64,000 nt of DNA from Candidatus Methanomethylophilus sp. 1R26 (lineage in GTDB: Archaea; Thermoplasmatota; Thermoplasmata; Methanomassiliicoccales; Methanomethylophilaceae): positions 1 through 64,000 of the forward strand of contig NZ_LOPS01000048.1 of NCBI RefSeq assembly GCF_001481295.1, read 5' to 3'. The notes under the pieces were generated by a model. The model saw only the letters and a list, made by a program, of their open reading frames with translations, was not told where the DNA came from and did no database searches. This document shows, one piece after another, positions 27,894 through 35,750 of the stretch (its first letter is position 1; the number at the start of each line of letters is the position of its first letter). Made by a program: the position numbers and the translations under genes.

Positions 27894-29266
27894 ATACGGC
27901 GCGGCCGTCCGCAGCGCCTGGAGGGCCGTCTGCGGGCGTCTCGACGGGATAAAGCATCCTATTCTGGCGATCTTCCTGGCAGGACTCGTCGCAAGGCTCC
28001 TGATCATGTCCCTTGCGATGGTGTACGATTCCAACTACTGGGCGATAGTGATCAGGAACATCACGCCGGCGGCGGGCTCTATGATTATCAGGGATACTAT
28101 TACACCCCGGTCTGGGGGTACATCCTGGGCCTTGCCAATGCGTTCCAGAACCTATTCCTGGGTCTGGGGGAGTCCGCGGTAAGGGTCGAGGACATCTTCT
28201 ATTTCGAGGACAGCGAGCACCAGACCACGGCCACGGTGACGTATCTGGCGTTCAACTACCTCACCAAAGTCCCGCTGCTCATCGCGGACACCGTGCTGGC
28301 ATATCTTGCGTATGTGCTCACCAGGGACTTCACGCACGACAGCAGGAAGGCCGCAACGGCGTTCGCCCTCGTATATCTCTGCCCTGTGATAATCGGGTCG
28401 TCGGCCGTGATCGGGATGCCGGACTCCATCTCCGCATGTTCATGATGATGTCCGTCATCCTCGTGATGAGAGGGCGCAACTTCCTGGGAGGCGCCTGCTT
28501 CTCCATGGCGGCGCTGACGAAGTTCTTCCCTGTGTTCCTGCTGTTCCCTCTCGTCGCTTATGTCCTCAGCAGGAGGAAGGGCGATCTGAAGACAGGCGCC
28601 GCGGATGTGGCGATGGCCGCCGCAGGGGTTGCAGCCGTCGCGCTGATAATATTCGCGCCCCAGATCATCGACGGCAACATCGCCGATGCGTTCCGTTTCA
28701 TCAGCGACCGCACCGGGTCATCATCGGGCAGCGGCTCATCATCCGTCCTGAGCTTCGTCATCGGCCGTTCGCGCATCATAGTGTACCTGCTGGTGATTGC
28801 CGCCTCTGCGCTGGTGGCTCGCGCGATCTACAGGGCCGACGCGAAGGATCTGGACACGGCGCTCCTCAGGGGCAGCATGATCACCATGGCGCTGACCATG
28901 GCCTATCCGCCTGCGACCCAGTACATATGCGTCGTCGTGCCGCTCCTGGCAGTCTATGCAGTGTCCATCAACCGCGATTACATGCTGTCGTGGAAGCTGC
29001 TTGCAGTAGGTGCGACGGTGGTGATGACAGTGTCCCTCAGCACCCATCTGCTCCCGATAGCGGTGAGCACGGGCTGGATAGAGGTCTCATCGCTCGCCCA
29101 TTTCTTCGATGTATGGAATGCCGGCGGCACCTGGTCGGTATGGAACGTGCAGTTCGTGATCGGGAGCATATTCCAGTACTTCGGCTCGTTCTCGATCCTG
29201 CTGTTCGCATACTACGGCAGGTTCAGGAGATATCTCGCGGAGCGCAGGGGTGCGGACCCTGCCTGA
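27886..29266 (+). CDS. GT-C-like polytopic glycosyltransferase, copy B (two frameshifts)
   Basis: This is a paralogue of the gene at 966-2318. GYYYTPVWGYILG matches NYYTPVWGYLLSF of copy A, and MAALTKFFPVFLLFPLVAY matches its WLKVFPAVCVLLLVAY region. Both then share a FAPQIIDG/LLPQIMNG stretch followed by a D-A-F-x-F-x-x-D-R motif. The frame breaks near 28064 (ACGCCGG should be ACGGCCGG) and near 28434 (TCCGCATG should be TCCGCCATG). Corrected length is about 460 residues with ten or so helices. No ATG, GTG or TTG lies at the 5' end; CTG 27886, overlapping the upstream gene, is a candidate start. Confidence 0.6.
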
Positions 29267-29497
29267 AGAGGTGCGATACAGTTCCGTCCCGATTCCCTTT
29301 CCGGTTAAGACTGATGAGCGCAAACGATGCCTCAGGCCATGCAGGCAAATGCAGTAACCGCGGGGTTTCATGCGGCCGGCATTGTATTTATTGGATATAG
29401 CCAGTGATTGGGGCTCTGAATACGGAAAGTGTATCCGAAGAAAATCTATCTTATGCCTCTGAAGACGTGGCGAAGGGATATCACTTTATTCGTGCTA
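29267..29497. other. Convergent intergenic region
   Basis: This 231-bp spacer separates the glycan cluster (plus strand) from the accessory island (minus strand). It contains AT-rich segments (near 29380-29400) but no gene or clear terminator hairpin that I can support. It marks one boundary of the island. Confidence 0.35.
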
Positions 29498-30061
29498 TCA
29501 GCGCCCGTATCCTTTGACGGCATCAAACAACTCGAAAATATTGGATCCGTTCTCTGCTTCCTGAAAACGGACAGCGGTATCGCAGCCCCTCAGGGCCTTC
29601 TCTGCCGCACTACGCTTTTTGAGAAGGAGGTCCCAGTAATCTCCTGTCTTTGAATAGTCCGGTATGAACTTCTCCAGGGCCGACTGTGTGTCCGCCGGAT
29701 TTCTCAGCAGCGACAGATCATATCCGAAATGAGCTAGGAACACCGTTTCGAAGCATGGCTTGGAGACGATGAGGCTGATGCCGCGCCTGATTGCCTGTGC
29801 AGAGACCCTTTCTAACTCCTCTTGGGGATTATAATCTGTGTCGAAAACGCAGAATGCTCTGTCTCCCCTCTTGATATCGATACCACGGTTTTTGATTTGG
29901 GTGGCAGTATATCTAAGGAGTTTCCGGGGGTTTGCCTCAGGTGACTTCATCACCGTAAGGGAACACCCCATGTTTCTTTCGCGAAGATGGTTAAGGAATG
30001 TCTTCTCAGTGTATCCTTCTGTAACTACAAGTACGACCGGGACCTGCGGATAGCTGCGCAT
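29498..30061 (-). CDS. rloB: RloB-like (TOPRIM-like) protein
   Basis: This 187-residue protein fits the RloB family: an N-terminal VTEGYTEKTFL (E-G-x-x-T-E), a central VFDTDYN acidic motif, and SKPCFETVFLAHF near residue 98, which matches the conserved C-F-E-x-x-x-L-x-H-F of the family. These acidic positions resemble a TOPRIM-like nuclease active site. RloB genes are found beside RloA-type ATPases, often linked to restriction or abortive-infection loci. It starts 3 nt after the RloA stop, so the two are co-translated. Target unknown. Confidence 0.8.
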   Translation of the reverse strand: MRSYPQVPVVLVVTEGYTEKTFLNHLRERNMGCSLTVMKSPEANPRKLLRYTATQIKNRGIDIKRGDRAFCVFDTDYNPQEELERVSAQAIRRGISLIVSKPCFETVFLAHFGYDLSLLRNPADTQSALEKFIPDYSKTGDYWDLLLKKRSAAEKALRGCDTAVRFQEAENGSNIFELFDAVKGYGR

Positions 30062-30064
30062 TTC

Positions 30065-31279
30065 TCACTCCATCAGCCTTTCGGGGGCTATGAAAGGCTT
30101 TGCTCCGAAACTGCCGTTGAGATAGGCCTTCCGAATATCCGTGTTGTTTCTTACCTTATAGTCAGACAGTCTCCGCAGGTCGCTTGCGCCGGTACTCCAG
30201 TCTCTGACGGTGAACCATATCTGGTCCCTTCTGACGATGCTCTGATCGAGAAGGCCCACTTCATGGGTGTTGAATATCAGCTGGGCACCGTGCCTGTTCT
30301 CAGCCGGATCCAGGAAGAGGTTCACTATCCATTGGCAGACGTCGGTGTGGAAGCTCATGTCAATCTCATCGATGACAAGGGTCCAACCGTTGATGAGGGC
30401 GCTCACGACCGGGCCTATGACGCTCATGAAGCGGACGGTTCCCGATGATTCCGAAGATATGGGGAACACAACGGTCTTGCCGTTTACCGAATGCTTCACT
30501 CTCAGGTCCTGCACAGCGAGGAAAGGGAGTTCCGAACCATCCTGGGGGAGCTTGAGACTTTTTCTTGTTGCTGTCGAACACGTCTGTGATTTCGAAATCG
30601 GCGATCTTGAACGCCTTCAGGACGAGTTTCCTGAATCTCTCATCTTTGGACATGGAGTCCGTGAGGATATCCAGGGACAATGCCTGGTCGTAGCCGCACA
30701 TTATCATCAGGCGGAGGATATCCAGTTGTAAAGCTCTGCGCAGACCTCGTCGTTGAACTGTGCCGATACCGAGAGGAACAATACTTTTTCCTTGACCCTC
30801 CTGGCATTGCCCTCCCTGAACCTTTTGTCGCTTCCGAAGGAGAAATCCTGACCTGCTCTTTCGAATACCTTCGTCTTCCTGCCGTTGGGGTAATAGAAGA
30901 GGGACTCCTCGGTAATCCTCTCGATATTGTATGAGAATGAGTAGGCGTATCTCACTCCTTTGATAACCGCTACAGTTTCGAAGCCGGTGGGCCTGTTCGC
31001 ACAGTCAGGATCCAAGGCGAACGGGGTATAGTTGAGCCTTGAATTGTCCATGTGGGAGGGAGAGAGCATGACGAAATTCCTGAACATGGCCATCGCCTGG
31101 AACAGCGTAGTCTTCCCGGAGGCGTTCGCCCCGTAGACCGAGGCGGTTCTGAGGATTCCGCGCTTCATTCCCGCGTCCATGACGTTATCAATGAGCTTCC
31201 TGTCGGCGGTCGCGGTCATGTCAAGGGTTGCCGTGTCTTTGAAAAGCTTGAAGTTAGTAACACTGAAGCTAATCAACAT
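30065..31279 (-). CDS. rloA: RloA-like SMC/ABC-type ATPase (two frameshifts)
   Basis: This ATPase of the AAA15/AAA21 (SMC-like) type is about 405 residues when corrected. The N-terminus SVTNFKLFKDTATLDM and Walker A YGANASGKTTL are followed by a coiled region, then Walker B TLVIDEIDMSFH and the NTHEVGLLD sensor (H-loop). The frame breaks near 30711 (one base missing) and at 30559-30563 (one extra base in an A/T run). ATG 31279 is preferred to 31285 because MLISFSVTNF is the usual family start. A minus-strand TATA in the AT-rich stretch at 31325-31350 would drive it. It forms a two-gene operon with RloB. Confidence 0.78.
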
Positions 31280-31470
31280 AATCATCTAATCGATATTTTA
31301 GTCCTTAAATTTACCGTATACCTGCAAATTTTAAATTTAAATTATTTGATTTGCGTAATTATAACTGATTTTGGATGTTCGATGGGCCCCAGGCTCCCGA
31401 GTATTTCGATCAGGTCTGCAGATTCAATGCTGGCTGTCGCAGAGGAACTGTGCGTACATGAATGGTATGA
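31280..31470. promoter_or_regulatory. AT-rich spacer with rloA promoter
   Basis: This is among the most AT-rich stretches in the window (31300-31370 especially). It contains several possible minus-strand TATA elements, such as the AAATTTAAATT run at 31331-31345, upstream of rloA. No coding signal is supported. Confidence 0.45.
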
Positions 31471-31493
31471 GGCGCTGCTTCGCTGCAGCGCCT
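31470..31493 (-). terminator. Hairpin terminator after the 384-aa gene
   Basis: AGGCGCTGC at 31470-31478 pairs perfectly with GCAGCGCCT at 31485-31493 around a 6-nt loop (9 bp stem). It begins 1-2 nt after the TAA stop of the minus-strand 384-aa gene. It probably marks the 3' end of the cyclase-like operon and separates it from rloA. Confidence 0.5.
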
Positions 31494-31494
31494 T

Positions 31495-32649
31495 TTAGCA
31501 TCCCAATCGCGGCTCCTTGACCTCATCGGGCATGCTCTTGGCGATGAATTCCCTAATCTCGTCGGTATCGTTCTTCCTGATCGCCTCAGACGTTTCGGCC
31601 AAAGCGGCGTTGGTCTTCTCGAAGTTGTATCTTCTCAGGTACTGGTATACCGAGGGGTTCTTCATAGGGTCATCGTCCAGAACGATGCCGTACCTGTCTT
31701 CGATCCACTCGCAGAAAGGCGCGCGGTCGTCTTTTCTGTTGAGCCTGAGGTACTTTATCCTGCTCTCGTCGAAAAGGCGCCCCATATTGCTCCAGCCCAG
31801 CTCTACTCTTACGGAATGAGGCCTCGAATGCGTGGGCCCGACGGCATTGAACATGTAATTGACCATATACATGTCCCAGGCATCCGATATTCCTGCGATG
31901 TCCTCTGCTGTGCGTGCGGCTTTCCTGTAAGGCCTGACGTTGACGGCATACAGGAAAGTATCATCGATCCCTCCCTCTTTGAAGTGTTTGATGATGGTTC
32001 CGGCAGTAGCGCCCGGTTTGTCCATGCGCCCGTTGTTATAATCAACGGCCACGAACCTTGGGTCCTCTCCCTTCCTTTCATAAATTCCGAACAGGTCGTC
32101 GATGCGTCTTCTTGAGTAATAATGGGGGACGCCCATTGCCGCATCGGCGTTGGCCGTCCAGGAATCCTTCAGTTCAAGCATCTTCTCCGTGAATGAATTG
32201 TAGCGGCTGGGCATGATCTTGCGGTCGGCGGTTCCCTCGAATTCAAGGATCGGCATGATGAAGATGTCATTGCGGCTCCATGTGAGCAGCGAGCAGAGAT
32301 AATCGTAATCGGCCTTCTCCATCTCGGAACCATACGGCATACGGAGTTTGATCACGAGAGCATTGACCATCCCCCTGTCCAGGAATCTGGAGCGCTGCAT
32401 GATGTACCTGTCTTGGGCGTACCTGTCGTCATCCAGTTCCCTGAGCTTGTCCAGGGTCAGGTCGATGTAGCATTCGTTCAGTATCTTCTCGCCTGTGTGC
32501 CCGAGGGTCTTCGTGTCTGTTGTCCGTTCGGTGCATTTGCAGAGCCGGTCCACTTCTTTGAACCCGTTCACTCTCAGAGTCGAGAGCTTGATCGATGATC
32601 CGCCGTCAGTATCGGCGAAACGGCTCTTTATCTCACATTTCCCTATCAT
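31495..32649 (-). CDS. Uncharacterised 384-aa protein of the cyclase-like operon
   Basis: I do not recognise this family. It is soluble, 384 residues, with no signal peptide or membrane helix. Predicted alternating strand/helix stretches (FIMPILEFEG, RFVAVDYNNGR, TFLYAVNVRPYR) suggest an alpha/beta fold, possibly a barrel. Striking conserved-looking residues are DYNNGRMDKPG and SRPHSVRVELGWSNMG. Two cysteines occur near the N-terminus (CKC). Its ATG lies inside the 3' end of the YwgA-like gene (17-nt overlap), indicating tight coupling. By position it could be the effector or second catalytic component of the system. Confidence 0.6.
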   Translation of the reverse strand: MIGKCEIKSRFADTDGGSSIKLSTLRVNGFKEVDRLCKCTERTTDTKTLGHTGEKILNECYIDLTLDKLRELDDDRYAQDRYIMQRSRFLDRGMVNALVIKLRMPYGSEMEKADYDYLCSLLTWSRNDIFIMPILEFEGTADRKIMPSRYNSFTEKMLELKDSWTANADAAMGVPHYYSRRRIDDLFGIYERKGEDPRFVAVDYNNGRMDKPGATAGTIIKHFKEGGIDDTFLYAVNVRPYRKAARTAEDIAGISDAWDMYMVNYMFNAVGPTHSRPHSVRVELGWSNMGRLFDESRIKYLRLNRKDDRAPFCEWIEDRYGIVLDDDPMKNPSVYQYLRRYNFEKTNAALAETSEAIRKNDTDEIREFIAKSMPDEVKEPRLGC

Positions 32650-33214
32650 GCGCGTCGCCTCCTGTCAGTTCTGCGCCCCTGCGGATATCGTCTGCGAACT
32701 CGTCTCTGCTCCAATCATCCAGTTTTCTGCCGTTCAGCACCGCGTTCCTGTTCGTGCGTGCGACCGCTTCGGCGATCACTGATTCTTTGGCCAATGCCGG
32801 CCAGAACCTGTAAGTCAGGCCTATGAGGTGGCGGTCGTCTACGCTCTTCAGGCATCTGACGATATTCTTCATCCTCTGACTCCTCTCTCCGTCATTCTCT
32901 TCCAGCAATCTCAGCAGTTTCCTGCCGTACGGAGTAAGTTCGTATCTCATCTCATGTTCCGAGGCTATCCCGTCCTCTACCATGTTCTCAGCGGATCCAT
33001 CGAGGTCGTCCGAATAACCGCCGAGGAAGTACGCCCCGTCGGAAGGGGGGTTGCCTTCTCCGTAGACCATATCGTAGATCAACGAAAGCTTCTGGAGGCG
33101 GGGTTTCATGATTCCGTTGCTGTATCCGATGACAAGCAGCGCCGTTTTATCGGAATCAGAAAGGTCGCCATAATCATCCTCCAGGAAATCTTCGTCGCTG
33201 TACTCTTCCGCCAT
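32633..33214 (-). CDS. YwgA-like small protein
   Basis: This 193-residue protein has an acidic N-terminus, then a winged-helix-like part with KLSLIYDMVYG and AYFLGGYSDDLDGSAENM. The latter resembles the G-x-Y-S-x-D-L-D motif of YwgA-type and Panacea (DUF4065) domains, families associated with regulation and antitoxin functions. TPYGRKLLRLLEE near residue 94 resembles a winged-helix C-terminal helix. Its start overlaps the cyclase-like gene by 41 nt and its end overlaps the 384-aa gene by 17 nt. A regulatory or antitoxin-like role in the operon is inferred. Confidence 0.6.
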   Translation of the reverse strand: MAEEYSDEDFLEDDYGDLSDSDKTALLVIGYSNGIMKPRLQKLSLIYDMVYGEGNPPSDGAYFLGGYSDDLDGSAENMVEDGIASEHEMRYELTPYGRKLLRLLEENDGERSQRMKNIVRCLKSVDDRHLIGLTYRFWPALAKESVIAEAVARTNRNAVLNGRKLDDWSRDEFADDIRRGAELTGGDAHDREM

Positions 33215-34025
33215 CGCTGTTGCCGTCCTCGATCCTGATCACGATTCTGTCAGTATCATCATATGTTTCTGAGAAGTCGATCCGGTATGCATCCGCCGAA
33301 TGCCTGCCGCAGAAGTAGTTGTGATATGCCAGAGCCCATACATCCTTGTCCCTGATGCTGTCCCATTCATGCCCTTTGATGTTGAGGCCCAGGTCCTCGC
33401 TGACATGCTTCTTCAATGCGCTGGCATGATCCGCTATCATCCCGCCGTTCTCGTATGGGCTGTCTTCTGCATAGGGCGCAGGGGAATCGCTCGTCTCCTG
33501 CAGTTTAGTGTATGTGAGGTAGTTGATAAAGAAAATATTCTCGTTCCTTACAACGAGACCGCCGGCATCGATCTTATCTGCGACCGGACCGTCAACAATT
33601 ATGCGCGGATATACCGCTATTTCGGACTCCAGTTCATGGGCGCGCAGGAGTGCCTTCCCTGTCACGAAATCATCGTATGCCCCATCCTCGCTCCAATACA
33701 TCTTTCCTTCAGTTATTCCGCCGCGGAGGAGCAGGCCGTATTTGCAGATGGCATTATACTGAAGTCCGGCCATTCCCTGCACTATCCTCTTGGCTGTATT
33801 CGGCGAATTGTCTTCAGAATAGATGATGAAATTGTCCGAGAATGCTTTGAGGGATATATCTTCTGAATCTTCGAACAATGACACAGCATCTGCCATCAGA
33901 TTGTGTAGCATCTCAGCGTAATGCCTTTCAGCATCGGTTTTCGGGTCTTTGCCGGCATTTTTGATGTAATTGCGAGAACCCAGAACATCGGCCATCGCTA
34001 TCGTCGCGTTTTTGAATACGCTCAT
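33174..34025 (-). CDS. Class III nucleotidyl-cyclase-like protein (Pycsar PycC-like)
   Basis: This 283-residue protein has the core of a class III nucleotidyl cyclase. MADVLG holds Asp13 and AFSDNFIIYS holds Asp64, the two expected metal ligands. LRGGITEGKMYW follows at residues 100-111, then GKALLRAHELESEIA and YPRIIVD, which match the cyclase dimer and substrate-helix region. This arrangement is shared with PycC uridylate/cytidylate cyclases of Pycsar defence and with many uncharacterised prokaryotic relatives. ATG 34025 is chosen because it overlaps the stop of the 71-aa ORF (ATGA); ATG 34049 and GTG 34058 lie upstream. The nucleotide used cannot be told from sequence. Confidence 0.65.
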   Translation of the reverse strand: MSVFKNATIAMADVLGSRNYIKNAGKDPKTDAERHYAEMLHNLMADAVSLFEDSEDISLKAFSDNFIIYSEDNSPNTAKRIVQGMAGLQYNAICKYGLLLRGGITEGKMYWSEDGAYDDFVTGKALLRAHELESEIAVYPRIIVDGPVADKIDAGGLVVRNENIFFINYLTYTKLQETSDSPAPYAEDSPYENGGMIADHASALKKHVSEDLGLNIKGHEWDSIRDKDVWALAYHNYFCGRHSADAYRIDFSETYDDTDRIVIRIEDGNSDGGRVQRRRFPGG

Positions 34026-34237
34026 GCCCCCTGCTTTTCTTTCAGCCATCGGATGCACTTAGCCTTCTGAGTTTTCAATGCCGCTGATTGCATGCAGGTG
34101 TAACCGGCGGGAGTCTTTCCCTGACCGACGGTGCAGGAGTTCTGCCAACGTTGCTTGAATCCCGCAGTTGCCGGTTTCCTCGCTGTTATCTGGGAGAGCA
34201 TCCCGATCCGGCCCTGTCGAAGAGCCGCTGAGCGCAT
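34022..34237 (-). CDS. Small 71-aa ORF leading the cyclase-like operon
   Basis: This basic protein of 71 residues has three cysteines (NSC, YTC, AKC) and a Lys-rich C-terminus, and belongs to no family I recognise. Two features support it as a real gene. Its TGA overlaps the ATG of the cyclase-like gene (ATGA). Its ATG at 34237 lies about 20 nt after a minus-strand TATA box (CCTATAAAAAAAGG region, 34252-34263), consistent with a leaderless transcript. It may instead be a remnant or a leader peptide. Confidence 0.35.
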   Translation of the reverse strand: MRSAALRQGRIGMLSQITARKPATAGFKQRWQNSCTVGQGKTPAGYTCMQSAALKTQKAKCIRWLKEKQGA

Positions 34238-34345
34238 CCTTCTCCACGCATCCTTTTTTATAGGACTGCCCTATAGTCAAGTTGCTCTAATCGAGCCGAT
34301 GAATAATGAAGGCGCTGTTTGAGCGCCCGAAAGAGGTAGTTTGAA
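34238..34345. promoter_or_regulatory. Divergent promoter: cyclase-like operon / rpl7ae
   Basis: The T-run and TATAG at 34252-34263 form a minus-strand TATA box for the 71-aa ORF and may also serve the plus strand. A plus-strand start near 34287 would give rpl7ae a leader of about 58 nt. That leader contains a perfect hairpin, GGCGCT (34311-34316) with AGCGCC (34322-34327), followed by GAAAGAGG and then AGG-containing sequence before ATG 34346. Confidence 0.45.
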
Positions 34346-34711
34346 ATGGCAGTTTACGTCAAATTCGAGACCCCCAAGGAAGTTTCCGACAAAGCCTACG
34401 CCCTCGCCGAAGTCGCCCGCGACTCCGGAAAGGTGAAGAAAGGGACCAACGAGGTCACCAAGGTCGTGGAGCGCGGAGAGGCCGCCATCGTCATCATGGC
34501 AGCCGATGTCGAGCCCCCGGAGATCCTCGCCCACATGCCCGCCCTCTGCGACGAGAAGAACGTCCCCTACGTGTACGTTCCCTCCAAAGAGGAGCTCGGG
34601 AAGGCCATCGGACTCTCCAAGCCCACCGCCTCCGTCGCCATCGTCGACGCCGGCAACGGGAAGACCCAGGTCGACGAGATCGCTGCGGCCGTGAAGGACC
34701 TCAGGCAGTAA
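34346..34711 (+). CDS. rpl7ae: Ribosomal protein L7Ae
   Basis: This 121-residue kink-turn RNA-binding protein belongs to the large subunit and is also a component of archaeal C/D and H/ACA RNPs and RNase P. The RNA-binding motif [16 protein letters not shown] and the hydrophobic loop near [13 protein letters not shown] are intact, as is [11 protein letters not shown]. It is the first gene of the conserved archaeal cluster L7Ae-S28e-L24e-Ndk-aIF5B, with 13 nt to the next gene. Confidence 0.96.
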   Translation: MAVYVKFETPKEVSDKAYALAEVARDSGKVKKGTNEVTKVVERGEAAIVIMAADVEPPEILAHMPALCDEKNVPYVYVPSKEELGKAIGLSKPTASVAIVDAGNGKTQVDEIAAAVKDLRQ

Positions 34712-34724
34712 GCGGGGGATCCGA

Positions 34725-34940
34725 ATGGTCGACACAGACAGCATCCCGTCCGAGGTGGTCAAGATCATCGGCCGCACCGGGATGACCGGAGAGGCCACGC
34801 AGGTCCAGGTCCGCGTCCTCGACGGACGCGACAAAGGCCGCGTTATCGTCAGGAACATCATGGGCCCCGTCAGGATGGGCGACATCCTCATGCTCAGGGA
34901 GACCTCGAGAGAGGCCAAGAAACTCGGAATGGGCAGGTGA
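34725..34940 (+). CDS. rps28e: Ribosomal protein S28e
   Basis: This 71-residue archaeal/eukaryotic-specific small-subunit protein has the S1-like OB fold. [20 protein letters not shown] and the strongly conserved [15 protein letters not shown] and ETSREAKKL are all present. It lies between L7Ae and L24e, with a purine-rich ribosome binding site (GGGGGAT) before the ATG. Confidence 0.96.
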   Translation: MVDTDSIPSEVVKIIGRTGMTGEATQVQVRVLDGRDKGRVIVRNIMGPVRMGDILMLRETSREAKKLGMGR

Positions 34941-34945
34941 TTTCG

Positions 34946-35182
34946 ATGGTAGAAGAGAAGAAATGCTCGTTCTGCGGGAAAGTCATCGAGCCCGGCACGG
35001 GCAAGATGTTCGTCAGGAAGGACGGAACCGTCCTCTACTTCGACTCCAGCAAGTGCTACAAGAACATGATCCAGATGAAGAGGGTCGCCAGGACCACCCG
35101 CTGGACCGCCAAAGCGCACGACGAGAAGGACAGCCGTCTCAAGAACGCCGCCGCCAAGGCCGCCGCCGACAAGAAGGAGTGA
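34946..35182 (+). CDS. rpl24e: Ribosomal protein L24e (one zinc ligand replaced)
   Basis: This 78-residue L24e protein has the zinc-ribbon start [18 protein letters not shown] and the conserved KDGTVLYF. The family normally continues with C-S-S-K-C, but here the sequence reads FDSSKCYKN, so the third zinc cysteine is aspartate (codon GAC). The fourth Cys remains. A C-terminal basic/Ala-Lys tail follows. Start ATG 34946 is chosen over a GTG at 34937 that overlaps the S28e stop. The Asp could still bind zinc, or the ribbon may be weakened. Confidence 0.93.
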   Translation: MVEEKKCSFCGKVIEPGTGKMFVRKDGTVLYFDSSKCYKNMIQMKRVARTTRWTAKAHDEKDSRLKNAAAKAAADKKE

Positions 35183-35188
35183 AGCCCC

Positions 35189-35644
35189 ATGGCAATCGAG
35201 AGGACCTACACCATGATCAAGCCCGACGGGGTCCAGCGCGGCCTCGTCGGCGAGATCGTGTCCCGCTTCGAGAAGAAAGGCCTCAAGCTCGTCGCGGCCA
35301 AGCTCATGACGATCCCCAAGGAGACCGCCGAGAAGCACTACGCCGAGCACAAGGACAAGCCCTTCTTCCCCTCCCTGATCGCCTACATCACCTCCGGACC
35401 TGTCTTCGCGATGGTCTGGGAGGGCGAGAACGCGGTCAAGGTGTGCAGGAACCTCATGGGCAAGACCAACCCTCAGGAGTCCGCTCCCGGGACCATCCGC
35501 GGCGACTACTGCATGGTCACCGGCGTCAACATCATCCACGGCAGCGACTCCCCCGAGTCCGCCGCCAGGGAGATCGGCATCTTCTTCAGGCCCGAGGAAC
35601 TCGTGGACTACAAGAGGGACGCCGACAAGTGGATCTACGAGTGA
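35189..35644 (+). CDS. ndk: Nucleoside diphosphate kinase
   Basis: This 151-residue Ndk transfers the gamma-phosphate between nucleoside di- and triphosphates. [16 protein letters not shown] is at the N-terminus, and the catalytic phospho-histidine lies in [12 protein letters not shown]. The length and the C-terminal WIYE are normal. It follows L24e by 6 nt in the conserved ribosomal cluster. Confidence 0.96.
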   Translation: MAIERTYTMIKPDGVQRGLVGEIVSRFEKKGLKLVAAKLMTIPKETAEKHYAEHKDKPFFPSLIAYITSGPVFAMVWEGENAVKVCRNLMGKTNPQESAPGTIRGDYCMVTGVNIIHGSDSPESAAREIGIFFRPEELVDYKRDADKWIYE

Positions 35645-35661
35645 GGCCTGTCCCCGCTCCC

Positions 35662-35690
35662 GGGGCCGCAAGGCCCCTTCCCAAACCCTT
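35662..35690 (+). terminator. GCAA-loop hairpin plus pyrimidine tract after ndk
   Basis: GGGGCC (35662-35667) and GGCCCC (35672-35677) form a 6-bp stem closed by a GCAA tetraloop, followed by a C/T-rich tract. It is probably the 3' end of the L7Ae-Ndk transcript or a processing signal. aIF5B starts 73 nt further on. Confidence 0.4.
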
Positions 35691-35750
35691 TCCTTTCACT
35701 ATTATCCCTAGACGGGCCCTGCTCGAGACGGTCCGGCCGGGAGGCATCAT

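Noticed and set aside
29429-29653. A 74-codon plus-strand frame
   Set aside because: It lies antisense to rloB across a well-conserved coding region and has no recognisable features.
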